DNA of 64,000 nt from Nocardia sp. MH4 (GTDB lineage Bacteria > Actinomycetota > Actinomycetes > Mycobacteriales > Mycobacteriaceae). Location: contig NZ_LPNR01000125.1 of the NCBI RefSeq assembly GCF_019266065.1, positions 124,001 through 188,000 on the forward strand, in the 5' to 3' direction. The notes beneath the pieces were generated by a model. The model saw nothing but the letters and a program-made list of their open reading frames with translations. It did not search any database and was not told where the DNA came from. The translations under genes were made by a program, and so were the position numbers. Position 1 is the first letter of the stretch, and each line of letters starts with the position of its first letter. This document shows, piece by piece, positions 9,335-17,486 of this stretch.

Positions 9335-9421
9335 GTGAGCGTGTGCCGAACTCGGTGGACTCAACCGCGTAGCAGTGCGAACGATCGAGGTGGCGAGCTC
9401 GTCGCCACCTACCGCCGGTGA
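9335..9421 (+). CDS. Possible 28-residue upstream ORF coupled to the GGDEF gene
   Basis: A GTG-started frame, MSVCRTRWTQPRSS and 14 further residues, follows an AAAGGGGG tract. It ends at TGA 9419-9421, overlapping the ATG of the diguanylate cyclase as TGATG. Such an overlap suggests translational coupling. A TAGGAT box at 9293-9298 may be the -10 of a promoter for both. The peptide is unknown and may be only a regulatory leader. Confidence 0.3.
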   Translation: MSVCRTRWTQPRSSANDRGGELVATYRR

Positions 9422-10383
9422 TGTCGATGACTGTCCACATCGAGCCACCGGTCGCCGCGATGGCCCGCGCCTGGGCCCGCGCGGTATGCGCCGAACCGGG
9501 ATCGTCCACGGCGCCGCACCAGTTGGAGCCGGTGCTCGTCGAGATCGTCGAGCGGCTGCTGCATCTTGCGCGGACCGAACCGTTCCCGGTGCCACAGGCG
9601 CGGATGCTCGGCGCCCGGCTGGCCGAGGCGCCCTTCGAACGAACCAGGATGCTGGCGCACGCCACCCGCTGGCTGCTCGGCTTCCCTTCCGGCGTGCCCG
9701 GCTCGCTGGTGGCCACCCGCTGGCCGCTGGTCGCCAGTCAGGCCATCGACAGTTACGCGCAGGCGTTGCAGGAACGGGCGCTCGCGCAACAGGAACAGAA
9801 CATCTCGGCGAAAGTGTCGCTGCGCGTACAGGAGATCGCCGCGCTGCAGCACCGCTTGCGCCACGAAGCAACCCACGACGCGCTGACCGATCTGGCCAAC
9901 CGCACATTGCTGCAGGAACGGGTACGGGCCTTCGCGGCCGACCCGACCCGCGGCGTCGGTGTGCTGGTGGTCGACCTGGACCGGTTCAAGCAGATCAACG
10001 ACGGCTACGGACACGCGATCGGCGACGAGGTCTTGGTCGAACTGGCCAACCGGTTGCGCGAGGTGTGCCCGCCCGACACGGTGATCTGCCGGTACGGCGG
10101 TGACGAGTTCGTCGTCGCCGCCAACCCGCGGCGCGACACCCTCGGCGAACTGGCGCACCGCGTGGTGGCGGCGCTGCGCGACCCGGTGTGGTCGAGCGCG
10201 GGGCCGGTACCGGTCTCGGCGAGCGTGGGCACGGCGTTCTGCGCGCCGGGAAAGACGTGCGATTTCACCGATCTGCTGCGTCGCGCCGACCGCGCGATGT
10301 ATTCGGCGAAATCCGCGGGCGGGCGGCGTTTCGCGCTCGCCGAATCGGGCGACCCGGAACTGGGAACCGCGGTCGCGGGCTGA
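9418..10383 (+). CDS. GGDEF-domain diguanylate cyclase with an uncharacterised N-terminal helical region
   Basis: Probably makes cyclic di-GMP from two GTP. Residues 1 to about 125 are mostly helical with no recognised sensor. A short coiled segment (QERALAQQEQNISAKVSL.., about 120-150) leads to the GGDEF domain (about 155-310). The signature YGGDEF is intact, as are DLDRFKQINDGYGH and the later ADRAMYSAK. No RxxD inhibitory site is visible at the expected spacing before GGDEF, so product feedback may be absent. No EAL domain is fused. The start is GTG 9418 or ATG 9421; no strong ribosome site is seen, which fits coupling to the upstream ORF. Confidence 0.87.
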   Translation: MMSMTVHIEPPVAAMARAWARAVCAEPGSSTAPHQLEPVLVEIVERLLHLARTEPFPVPQARMLGARLAEAPFERTRMLAHATRWLLGFPSGVPGSLVATRWPLVASQAIDSYAQALQERALAQQEQNISAKVSLRVQEIAALQHRLRHEATHDALTDLANRTLLQERVRAFAADPTRGVGVLVVDLDRFKQINDGYGHAIGDEVLVELANRLREVCPPDTVICRYGGDEFVVAANPRRDTLGELAHRVVAALRDPVWSSAGPVPVSASVGTAFCAPGKTCDFTDLLRRADRAMYSAKSAGGRRFALAESGDPELGTAVAG

Positions 10384-10390
10384 GTCGGAT

Positions 10391-10410
10391 CGCGAAGCCT
10401 GCACTTCGCG
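10391..10410. terminator. Small hairpin between convergent GGDEF and MFS genes
   Basis: CGCGAAG (10391-10397) pairs with CTTCGCG (10404-10410) over a 6-base loop, just after the GGDEF stop codon and before the end of the convergent MFS gene. A 7-bp stem without a T-tract is a modest terminator candidate for either strand. Confidence 0.4.
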
Positions 10411-10440
10411 TTCCGGCTCAACCCCTTTCGATGACAGTAG

Positions 10441-11658
10441 TCAGGCAGTGCGCTCGGATCCGGCTCGATGCGTCGCGTCGAGCCGGATCAGCGGCAGTGC
10501 CGCGACCGCGAGCAGCGCGCCGATCAGGCTGACCGAGGTGAGACCGCCGCCGTGCGTGAGAGCGGCGGCGGCCAGCACCGGAGTGCCGCTGATCCCCAGC
10601 TGGAACGCCGACACCGTGGTGGCCCCGGCGAGCGTGGGGGCCGCGGCCGCGATGGTGAACACCCGGCGGTAGAGCGCGGGATTGAGGACGAACGCCGCGA
10701 CGCCGAGCGCGAAGACCGCCGGCACCACCACCCACGCCCGGTCCATCGCCGCCGCGAGCACCACCGACAGCAGTCCGATGGCGATCGTCCCCGCCAGCAG
10801 CGCGGTATGCGGTCGCCGGTCGGCGATCCGGCCGCCGATGGACAGGCCGACGAACGCGCCGATGCCGAACAGCGCGAGGACGGCCGGGATCCACACGGCC
10901 GCGATACCGGTGACCTCCCCCAGCAGCGCCGCCAGATAGTTGAACGTGATCATGTAGGCCGCGGTGCTCAGGATGGTGATCGCGTAGATCCCCCACAGCA
11001 CGGGCGTTCGCATCACCGCGAGCTCACGGCGCACCTGCGGCCCGGCCCCGGACTCCGTTGCGCCCGTGGGTATTCCGAGCAGGCAGCCGAGCAGTCCCGC
11101 GAGGGTCAACAGCACGACGGCGACGAATCCGCCGCGCCAGCCGAGGACCTGGCTCAGCAGCGTCCCCAGCGGACCGCCGACCACCATGGCCACACTGAGT
11201 CCGCTCACCACGACCCCGGACGCGCGCCCGACGCGGTCCGGGGTCACCAGCCGGACCGCCGTCACCGACGCGACCGCGAAGAATCCCGCGTAGGCGACGC
11301 CGGCGACCACCCGCGAGATCAGCAGCACCCGATAGTCACCGACCAGCCCGATCGCGATACTCGCGGCGAACACCGCTTGGGTCACCAATAGTGCCGACCG
11401 TCGCGGCAGACGCAGGCCGAGCACCGCGCACGGCGGTCCACCGAAGACCACGCCGAGCGCGAACGCGGTGATGAGCAGGCCCGCGGACGCGAGCGGCACC
11501 CCCAGATCGAGCGCGACGTCGGGGAGCACCCCCGCGAGCAGGAACTCCGCGCTGCCCATCGCGAACAGGCTGAACCCCAGCAGATATACCCCCGTCGGCA
11601 GCCGGTCGCTCGTCCGCGCGACCGGAGTGATTTTGTCCGTTTCCCTTGTCGAATCCAT
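10441..11658 (-). CDS. MFS drug-efflux transporter, DHA1 family (Cmx/AraJ-like)
   Basis: Proton-driven exporter of 405 residues with about 12 membrane helices and the two-fold MFS layout. The segment GSAEFLLAGVLPDVALDLG in helix 1 and the RLPRRSALL loop after helix 2 match the DHA1 group that contains chloramphenicol and other drug exporters, but the substrate cannot be read from sequence. The ATG follows GGAGGTGATCCGAG. It is divergent from an XRE-cupin regulator whose start lies 74 bases away, so local regulation is likely. Confidence 0.85.
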   Translation of the reverse strand: MDSTRETDKITPVARTSDRLPTGVYLLGFSLFAMGSAEFLLAGVLPDVALDLGVPLASAGLLITAFALGVVFGGPPCAVLGLRLPRRSALLVTQAVFAASIAIGLVGDYRVLLISRVVAGVAYAGFFAVASVTAVRLVTPDRVGRASGVVVSGLSVAMVVGGPLGTLLSQVLGWRGGFVAVVLLTLAGLLGCLLGIPTGATESGAGPQVRRELAVMRTPVLWGIYAITILSTAAYMITFNYLAALLGEVTGIAAVWIPAVLALFGIGAFVGLSIGGRIADRRPHTALLAGTIAIGLLSVVLAAAMDRAWVVVPAVFALGVAAFVLNPALYRRVFTIAAAAPTLAGATTVSAFQLGISGTPVLAAAALTHGGGLTSVSLIGALLAVAALPLIRLDATHRAGSERTA

Positions 11659-11732
11659 CTCGGATCACCTCCGCGACGAGCATCGCGACCTTCTTGCTCG
11701 ATCAGCAAAGAACCTTGCCGTTTCCGGGACGG

Positions 11733-12383
11733 ATGGATTCCACTGGGTGGATGGAGGATCAGCCGACCGTAGGCGCGGTGATCGAGCAGATCGGCCCGCG
11801 ATTGCGCCGGGCCAGGGACAAGCGCGATGTCAGCCTGGCCGCGCTCGCCCGCGCCACCGGCGTCTCGACGAGCACGCTGTCACGGCTGGAATCGGGGCAG
11901 CGCAAGCCGAGTCTCGAACTGCTGCTGCCGATTACGACGGCGCTGGGCATCGGCCTCGACGAGATCGTCGCGGCGCCACGCGTCGTCGATCCCCGGGTGG
12001 CGCAGGAGTCCACCGACAACGGCGGCCGGACGCTGATCCCGCTGTCCCGTCATCCCGGGGAGCCACGGGCCTACAAGATGATCATCCCCGCCCGCGACGC
12101 CGAACCGTTCCCGCGCGCCCACGAGGGCCACGAGTGGCTGTACGTGCTGCGTGGACGGCTGCGGGTCCGGCTCGGTGACCACGAATTCGTCATGGGCGCC
12201 GGTGAGGCGGCCGAGTTCGACTGCCGGATCCCGCACTGGTTCGGCGCGGCCGGCCGCGGCAGTGTCGAGATCCTGAGTCTGTTCGGCGCGCACGGCGAGC
12301 GCATCCACGTCAGAGCGAGTACCCCCGGCGGGCTCAGCGCGGTTGGCAGGTCGGGCACCAGAAGAGGTTTCGCCCGTCCATGA
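11733..12383 (+). CDS. XRE-family regulator with C-terminal cupin domain
   Basis: Transcription factor of about 216 residues. The helix-turn-helix is SLAALARATGVSTSTLSRLE (about residues 32-51), and a cupin fills about 110-190 (HEGHEWLYVLRGRLRVRLG, then a second histidine in RIPHWFG). The cupin probably senses a small ligand. Starts at 11733 or 11751 are both possible; the frame back to a TTG at 11646 would overlap the divergent MFS start and is rejected. It probably controls that MFS gene. The last 50 bases overlap the 3' end of nei2 on the other strand, leaving a basic tail of about 15 residues that may be a run-on. Confidence 0.82.
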   Translation: MDSTGWMEDQPTVGAVIEQIGPRLRRARDKRDVSLAALARATGVSTSTLSRLESGQRKPSLELLLPITTALGIGLDEIVAAPRVVDPRVAQESTDNGGRTLIPLSRHPGEPRAYKMIIPARDAEPFPRAHEGHEWLYVLRGRLRVRLGDHEFVMGAGEAAEFDCRIPHWFGAAGRGSVEILSLFGAHGERIHVRASTPGGLSAVGRSGTRRGFARP

Positions 12384-13137
12384 CGCCGTGCGCGATCGGG
12401 GTCGCGCACACCCGGCAGGGCTCGCCCTGGCGGCGGTAGACGTAGGTGCGCGGCCGGTCCTGGGCGTAGGACGGTGCGCCCGTGTCGTGTTCGGGCCGCA
12501 CGACGTGCATGCGGCCGGTGGCCACACCGACCGGCATCAGCGCGACGAGGTCGGCCCACAGCGCGTCCCATTCGGCGGCGCTCACCGAGGTGCCGGGGCG
12601 GAACGGCGAGATGCCGTGCCGGAAGAGCACTTCCGCGCGGTAGACGTTGCCGACGCCGGCGATCAGCGCCTGATCCATCAGCAGCGCGCCGATCGCCCGG
12701 CGGGAGCGGCGGATCCGCGCGCCCGCGCGTTCGTGGTCGGCGTCGGGCCGCAGCGGATCGGCGCCGAGGCGGGCGGTCAGTGCGTCGACCTCGGGCGGCA
12801 ACAGCACCTCGCAGGCGGTCGGCCCGCGCAGGTCGGTGCCGAAATCGGTGGCGGCGCCGAGCATCCGCATCCGCACCTGACCGACCGGTGCCGCCATCGG
12901 CAGCTCGGCCTCGCTGAAGGTGCCGTACAACCCGAGGTGCACGTGCACCGTCAGCCCGGACGCGTAGTGGTGCAGCAGGTGCTTGCCGACCGCCTCGGCC
13001 GACTCGAGCACCTGCCCGTCCACCATCGCCGCGCCCTCGGCGAAACGCCCCTGCGGGCTCGAAACCCGCACGGCGCCACCGGCGAACCGTTCCTGATGCA
13101 GGCGGGCGATGCGATGAAGGGTGTGCCCCTCAGGCAA
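12334..13137 (-). CDS. nei2: DNA glycosylase/AP lyase of the Fpg/Nei family (Nei2-like)
   Basis: Base-excision repair enzyme that removes oxidised bases and cuts at the abasic site. Family catalysis needs an N-terminal proline followed by glutamate after removal of Met. Here PEGHTLHR follows a TTG at 13135-13137, so that TTG is taken as the start although a GTG lies nine bases upstream. The helix-two-turn-helix is LIAGVGNVYRAEVLF (about 155-170). A C-terminal zinc finger has CRVC and CPTC. Corresponds to Rv2464c and sits 50 bases downstream of rpiB, as in mycobacteria. Confidence 0.92.
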   Translation of the reverse strand: MPEGHTLHRIARLHQERFAGGAVRVSSPQGRFAEGAAMVDGQVLESAEAVGKHLLHHYASGLTVHVHLGLYGTFSEAELPMAAPVGQVRMRMLGAATDFGTDLRGPTACEVLLPPEVDALTARLGADPLRPDADHERAGARIRRSRRAIGALLMDQALIAGVGNVYRAEVLFRHGISPFRPGTSVSAAEWDALWADLVALMPVGVATGRMHVVRPEHDTGAPSYAQDRPRTYVYRRQGEPCRVCATPIAHGVMDGRNLFWCPTCQPR

Positions 13138-13187
13138 GAAACACACCTTCCTCGATCTCGATCAACTCACGGTCGGGCGGGTGGCCC

Positions 13188-13661
13188 TCAGTACGCGGGG
13201 ACCGCGGGGGCTTCGCCGGACTTCTCGTAGTCGGCGAGGATGTCGATGCGGCGCTGGTGGCGCGGCTCTTCCGACCACGCCTGGGCGAGGAACGCGTCGA
13301 CGATGGCCAGCGCCTCGGCGGTGGTGTGCATGCGGCCGCCGATGCCGATCAGCTGGGCGTTGTTGTGTTCGCGGGCCAGCTTGGCGGTCTCGACGCTCCA
13401 GGCCAGGGCGCAGCGGGCGCCGGGGACCTTGTTGGCGGCGATCTGCTCGCCGTTGCCGCTGCCACCGAAGACCAGGCCGAGCGAGCCCGGATCGGCGACA
13501 GTGCGGCGGGCCGCCTCGATGCAGAAGGCGGGGTAGTCGTCGAGGGCGTCGTACTCGAGAGCACCACAGTCGACGACGTCGTGTCCGGCCTCCTGCAGAT
13601 GGGCCTTGACGTGATTCTTCAGTTCGAAACCGGCATGGTCGGCACCCAGGTAAACGCGCAT
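13188..13661 (-). CDS. rpiB: Ribose-5-phosphate isomerase B
   Basis: Interconverts ribose 5-phosphate and ribulose 5-phosphate in the pentose phosphate pathway. The 157 residues match RpiB/LacAB proteins: MRVYLGADHAGFELK at the N-terminus (phosphate and ring-opening residues), DYPAFC, the loop GLVFGGSGNGEQIAANK, and WSVETAKLAREHNNAQ. In the actinobacterial type the catalytic base is a glutamate in the GSGNGE loop rather than a cysteine, which is what is seen. The ATG is 13659-13661; the very long open frame to 15149 is a chance extension. Confidence 0.95.
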   Translation of the reverse strand: MRVYLGADHAGFELKNHVKAHLQEAGHDVVDCGALEYDALDDYPAFCIEAARRTVADPGSLGLVFGGSGNGEQIAANKVPGARCALAWSVETAKLAREHNNAQLIGIGGRMHTTAEALAIVDAFLAQAWSEEPRHQRRIDILADYEKSGEAPAVPAY

Positions 13662-13697
13662 GGCTGCGATTGTGTCAGGCCCGCTTAGAGTCGTTTC

Positions 13698-14927
13698 ATG
13701 CACCCGCACGAACCGCTTCAGCCGCCTTCGGCAGGTCCCCCACCGGGGCATTCCGGCCCACCCGCCGAGTCGGCACCGTCGCTCGACAAGACCACCGGCG
13801 ACACCCCCGTTCCACCCCCGCACCCCGGCTCCGCGTCGTCTCCGTGGGCCCAGCCAGTCCCGCCGACCAGCGGTTTCCCGGCCCAACCGTACGCGCCCGC
13901 GCCCCAGTACCCCGGCCCGTATCCCCCGGTGCCGCAGGCCGGTTACCACCCGCCCGGCGGTCCGCCGATCCCGCCGCGGCATCAGCCGCGCGGGCTGTCT
14001 CCCTACGGGATGCCGGCCCGGCATTCGTGGGAGATCCCGCTGCTGGTGGTCGTCATCATGTTCACGACGGTGGCGTATCTGCTCGTGGCGCTGATCCTGC
14101 TGGTCGAGTTCTTCGCCGAGCCGGTGCTCGACGACAAGGGACAGCCGGTCGACAGCGGTTCGATCCTGACCAGTCCGTATGTGCTGCTGCTGGTGTTCGC
14201 GCCGGTGCTGCTGTGGATGGGTCGTGGTCTCAACTACGCGACCCAGCGGATCAACGGCGTGAAGATGTCGCCGACGCAGTTCCCCGAGGGCTACCGGATG
14301 GTGCAGGAGGCGGCCGCGCGGTTCGGCATGAGCAAGGTGCCCGACGCCTATGTCGTGCTCGGCAACGGCCAGATCAACGCGTTCGCCTCCGGACACGGGT
14401 TCCGCCGGTTCGTCGTGGTCTACAGCGACCTGTTCGAAATCGGCGGCACCGCCCGCGATCCCGACGCGCTGGCCTTCATCATCGGCCACGAGGTGGGCCA
14501 TATCGCCGCGGGGCACGTGTCGTATTGGCGCCAGCTCGGCATGTTCGTCGCGCCGTGGCTGCCGATCCTGGGGTCCTCGCTGATCCGGGCCCAGGAGTAC
14601 ACCGCGGACAACCACGGATTCTGTAATCGGTATCAGGGCGCGCCCGGCGCGATGGGGACGCTGGCCGCGGGCAAGTACCTCAACGCGCAGGTCGGTTTCG
14701 ACGAGATGGCCGATCGGGCCGCGATCGAGAAGGGCGGGTTCGTCTGGCTGATCAACGCCATGTCCAGCCATCCGGTCCTCACCTGGCGGATGTGGGCACT
14801 GCGCGACCGCAGCAGGCACGGTCCGATGTTCCTGCGCCCGAGCGCGCCCCATCCCGGCGCGATCCCACCGCCGGGCGGCTATCCCCCGATCACCGCGCCG
14901 CGCGCGCTCCCGCCGAAGCCGGTGTGA
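13698..14927 (+). CDS. Membrane M48-family zinc metalloprotease
   Basis: HtpX/Ste24-like membrane protease of 409 residues. Residues 1-105 are a Pro-rich, low-complexity cytosolic tail. Two membrane helices follow (about 113-138 and 155-175). The protease domain then has the zinc motif HEVGH (about residue 262, IIGHEVGHIAAGH) and the downstream glutamate of EYTADNHG. A short Pro-rich tail ends the protein. Members degrade damaged membrane proteins. Divergent from rpiB, with starts 36 bases apart. Confidence 0.88.
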   Translation: MHPHEPLQPPSAGPPPGHSGPPAESAPSLDKTTGDTPVPPPHPGSASSPWAQPVPPTSGFPAQPYAPAPQYPGPYPPVPQAGYHPPGGPPIPPRHQPRGLSPYGMPARHSWEIPLLVVVIMFTTVAYLLVALILLVEFFAEPVLDDKGQPVDSGSILTSPYVLLLVFAPVLLWMGRGLNYATQRINGVKMSPTQFPEGYRMVQEAAARFGMSKVPDAYVVLGNGQINAFASGHGFRRFVVVYSDLFEIGGTARDPDALAFIIGHEVGHIAAGHVSYWRQLGMFVAPWLPILGSSLIRAQEYTADNHGFCNRYQGAPGAMGTLAAGKYLNAQVGFDEMADRAAIEKGGFVWLINAMSSHPVLTWRMWALRDRSRHGPMFLRPSAPHPGAIPPPGGYPPITAPRALPPKPV

Positions 14928-14933
14928 GCACGG

Positions 14934-14965
14934 CGGGGTGCCGGACCGAGGAGTCCGGCACCCCG
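14934..14965. terminator. Two-way terminator hairpin, 13-bp stem
   Basis: CGGGGTGCCGGAC (14934-14946) pairs perfectly with 14953-14965 across a 6-base loop. It lies between the convergent M48 protease and the nitroreductase gene, so it can serve both strands. Confidence 0.8.
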
Positions 14966-14973
14966 TTCGTCGC

Positions 14974-15618
14974 TCAGTCGAAGACCGGGTCCTCGGTCCG
15001 CGTGCGCTTGAGCTCGAAGAAGTGCGGGTACGAGGCCAGCGCGACCACGCCGTCCCACACCCGGCCCGCGTCCTCGCCGCGCGGAATGCGCGAGAGCACG
15101 GGACCGAAGAACGCCACGCCGTTGACGTGGATGGTCGGGGTACCCACATCGGGGCCGACCTTGTCCATGCCCGCGTGGTGACTCGCGCGCAGCGCCTCGT
15201 CGAAGTCGGTGCTGGTCGCGGCCTCGGCGAGCTCGGCGGGGAGTTCCAGCTCGGCCAGCGCGTCGGCGACGACCGCGGCCAGGCTCTCGGCGACGGAGTC
15301 GCGCTGGTACTCGTCCTTGCGCTCGTGGATGCGGGTGCCCAGCGCGGTGTAGAGCGGCAACAGGATCTCGTCGCCGGACTTCTCGGCGGCGGCGACGGCG
15401 ACCCGGACCGGTCCCCAGCCCGCGGCCATCAGGTCGACGTAGCGCTCGGGCAGGTCGTCCTTGCCCTCGTTGAGCACCGACAGACTCATCACGTGGAAGC
15501 GTGCCTCGATGTCGCGCACCTTCTCCACTTCGAGGATCCAGCGGGACGTGATCCAGCACCAGGGGCACAACGGATCGAACCAGAAATCGACGACGTCCTT
15601 CGTGGCCTGATCGCTCAC
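14974..15618 (-). CDS. Mycothiol-dependent nitroreductase/DsbA-like oxidoreductase (Rv2466c homologue)
   Basis: Thioredoxin-fold protein of 214 residues with an inserted helical domain and the active site CPWC at about residues 19-22 (FDPLCPWCWITSRW). The M. tuberculosis homologue, Rv2466c, is a mycothiol-dependent reductase linked to oxidative-stress defence and to activation of nitro prodrugs. The cis-proline loop GTPTIHVNG is present near residue 163. GTG start after GAGAGGAAAATC. Position after rpiB matches the mycobacterial order. Confidence 0.9.
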   Translation of the reverse strand: MSDQATKDVVDFWFDPLCPWCWITSRWILEVEKVRDIEARFHVMSLSVLNEGKDDLPERYVDLMAAGWGPVRVAVAAAEKSGDEILLPLYTALGTRIHERKDEYQRDSVAESLAAVVADALAELELPAELAEAATSTDFDEALRASHHAGMDKVGPDVGTPTIHVNGVAFFGPVLSRIPRGEDAGRVWDGVVALASYPHFFELKRTRTEDPVFD

Positions 15619-15762
15619 GATTTTCCTCTCGGGTCAGCTCGGCGGGGCGACGCGCCCACCGGTTGGTGCAACCCCGCGACGACCGGAATCGTTCCCGTGC
15701 GCCATCGCGCGCACTAGGCTCGAGGCGAGGGAGTCCGGTCGTCCGCGAGAAGGAGTCCGTTC

Positions 15763-16983
15763 ATGAGCTCGAATCAGCATTTCGTCGTCATCGGCGGCGG
15801 ACTCGGTGCAGCCAAGCTGGCCGAGGCTCTGCGCGCCAACGACTTCGACGGCCGGGTCACCGTGCTCGCCGCCGAGGAGGAGCTGCCCTACGAGCGGCCC
15901 CCACTGTCCAAACAGCATCTGGCCGGCACCCAGCAGCTGCCCGATTTCACCGTCGACCAGGGGTCCTGGTACCGCGATCACCACATCGACCTGCGGCTGG
16001 GCACCACCGCGACGGCCTTCGATCCGGCCGCCCACACTGTGACGCTGCCCGACGGCTCCACGTTGACCTACGACAAGCTGGCGCTGGCCACCGGCTCACG
16101 TCCACGCATGCTGCCCATCCCCGGTGCCGCCGCGCCGAATGTGTACACGCTGCGCACGATCGGGGATTCGGAGGTGATCGCCGAGCTGCTGCGCTCGCAC
16201 CGCAAACTGGTGATCATCGGCGCGGGGTGGATCGGGCTCGAGGTCGCCGCCCAGGCGCGCGCCAGGCAGGTCGACGTCACCGTGCTCGAGTCGGCCGAGT
16301 TGCCGCTGGTCGGCGTGCTCGGTCCGGAGATGGGCGCGTTCTACGCCGAGCTGCATCGCTCGCACGGGGTCGACCTGCGGACCGGTACCACCGTCGAGAT
16401 GATCCTGACCGAGGACGGCGTGGCGACCGGCGTGCAGCTCGGTGACGGCACCGTGGTGCCCGCCGAGGCGGTGCTGGTCGCGGTGGGCGCGGCACCCAAT
16501 ATCGAGGGCGCCCTGGCGGCGGGGCTCGCGACGAACGGCGGTGTGGTGGTCGACGCGGCGCTGCGCACCAGCGACCCGGACGTGGTCGCCGTCGGCGACA
16601 TCGCCGAGCAGCAGCATCCGGTGCTGAACCGGCCCGTCCGGGTGGAGCACTGGGCCACCGCGCTCAATCAGCCCGCCGTGGCGGCGCTGACCATGCTGGG
16701 CAAGCCCGCCTCCTATGACCGGCTCCCGTACTTCTTCAGCGATCAGTACGACGTCGGCATGGAGTACACCGGCTTTGTCGGCCGCGATGACGACGTGCGC
16801 GTGGTGGTGCGCGGGGACCAGGCCGAACGCGAGTTCGTGACGTTCTGGCTGGACCCGCAGAACCGGGTCGTGGCGGGCATGAATGTCAACGTCTGGGACG
16901 TGACCGAGCGAATCAAGCAGCTGATCCTGGCGGGCGAGCCGGTCGATCCGGAGCGGCTGGCCGACCCCGACATTCCACTGTGA
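15763..16983 (+). CDS. FAD-dependent ferredoxin reductase-like oxidoreductase
   Basis: Two-dinucleotide-fold flavoenzyme of 406 residues. The FAD motif is VIGGGLGAAKLAEAL at the N-terminus, LATGSRP around 108, the NAD(P) motif IIGAGWIGLEVAA around 150, and VAVGDIAE near 275. The C-terminal reductase clamp domain is present. This group passes electrons from NAD(P)H to ferredoxins of P450 or dioxygenase systems, but no ferredoxin or oxygenase is adjacent. AAGGAG precedes the ATG. About 107 bases separate it from the YciI gene. Confidence 0.88.
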   Translation: MSSNQHFVVIGGGLGAAKLAEALRANDFDGRVTVLAAEEELPYERPPLSKQHLAGTQQLPDFTVDQGSWYRDHHIDLRLGTTATAFDPAAHTVTLPDGSTLTYDKLALATGSRPRMLPIPGAAAPNVYTLRTIGDSEVIAELLRSHRKLVIIGAGWIGLEVAAQARARQVDVTVLESAELPLVGVLGPEMGAFYAELHRSHGVDLRTGTTVEMILTEDGVATGVQLGDGTVVPAEAVLVAVGAAPNIEGALAAGLATNGGVVVDAALRTSDPDVVAVGDIAEQQHPVLNRPVRVEHWATALNQPAVAALTMLGKPASYDRLPYFFSDQYDVGMEYTGFVGRDDDVRVVVRGDQAEREFVTFWLDPQNRVVAGMNVNVWDVTERIKQLILAGEPVDPERLADPDIPL

Positions 16984-17013
16984 TCCAGTTCACATCACAG
17001 GCCGGAGCCGACG

Positions 17014-17040
17014 TGTCGAACGGCGCGCGCCGGCTCCGAC
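17014..17040 (+). promoter_or_regulatory. Candidate ECF42-type autoregulated promoter
   Basis: TGTCGA at 17014-17019 is followed after 17 bases by CGAC at 17037-17040, in front of the yciI-sigma operon. From memory, ECF42 sigma factors recognise a TGTCGA -35 and a CGA(T/C) -10, so this fits self-activation. The match is exact at both boxes, but the motifs are short in a GC-rich sequence. Confidence 0.6.
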
Positions 17041-17090
17041 CATGTCTCGAGCGCGCCCGCCGGGCGCCCGCGACCCCCAGGAGCTATGCG

Positions 17091-17486
17091 ATGAAGTACA
17101 TGCTGGTCAAGACCTACGCCGACGCCGCCTACTGCAGCACCCCGCTGCCCGAGTGGGCGCCCGAGGACATCGCCGCCCACATCGATTTCCAGCGGGCGCT
17201 GGGCGAACAGCTCGCCGCCGCGGGCGAACTCGTCGAGGCCCAGGGCTTGGCCGGACCGGATCAGGCACTGATCGTGGTCTCCGACGGCCGCTCGGCGCCG
17301 GTGGTCACCGACGGCCCGTTCCCCGAGACCAAGGAGTTCCTGGCCGGCTACTGGGTCGTCGACGTCGACTCGCGCGAGCGCGCGATCGAGATCGCCGCGC
17401 AGGCCTCGGCCGCGCCCGGGCCCGGCGGCAAGCCGATCGGCGAGTACATCGAGGTGCGCCAGGTCATGAGCGCGCCCGCGGAGTGA
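17091..17486 (+). CDS. YciI-related (DGPF) protein, partner of the ECF sigma factor
   Basis: A 131-residue YCII-fold protein beginning MKYMLVKTYADAAY, with the family signature VTDGPFPETKEFLAGYWVVD. Proteins of this type are the standard gene partners of ECF42 sigma factors. Their biochemical role is unclear; some YciI relatives act as small dehydrohalogenases or isomerases. The ATG follows an AGGAG site. The stop codon overlaps the sigma-factor GTG start (GTGA), so the two are translationally coupled. Confidence 0.86.
   Translation: MKYMLVKTYADAAYCSTPLPEWAPEDIAAHIDFQRALGEQLAAAGELVEAQGLAGPDQALIVVSDGRSAPVVTDGPFPETKEFLAGYWVVDVDSRERAIEIAAQASAAPGPGGKPIGEYIEVRQVMSAPAE

Noticed and set aside
9022..9372. 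A 116-residue plus-strand frame in the leader region
   Set aside because: No ribosome site, odd composition, and it overlaps a short frame with a perfect ribosome site.
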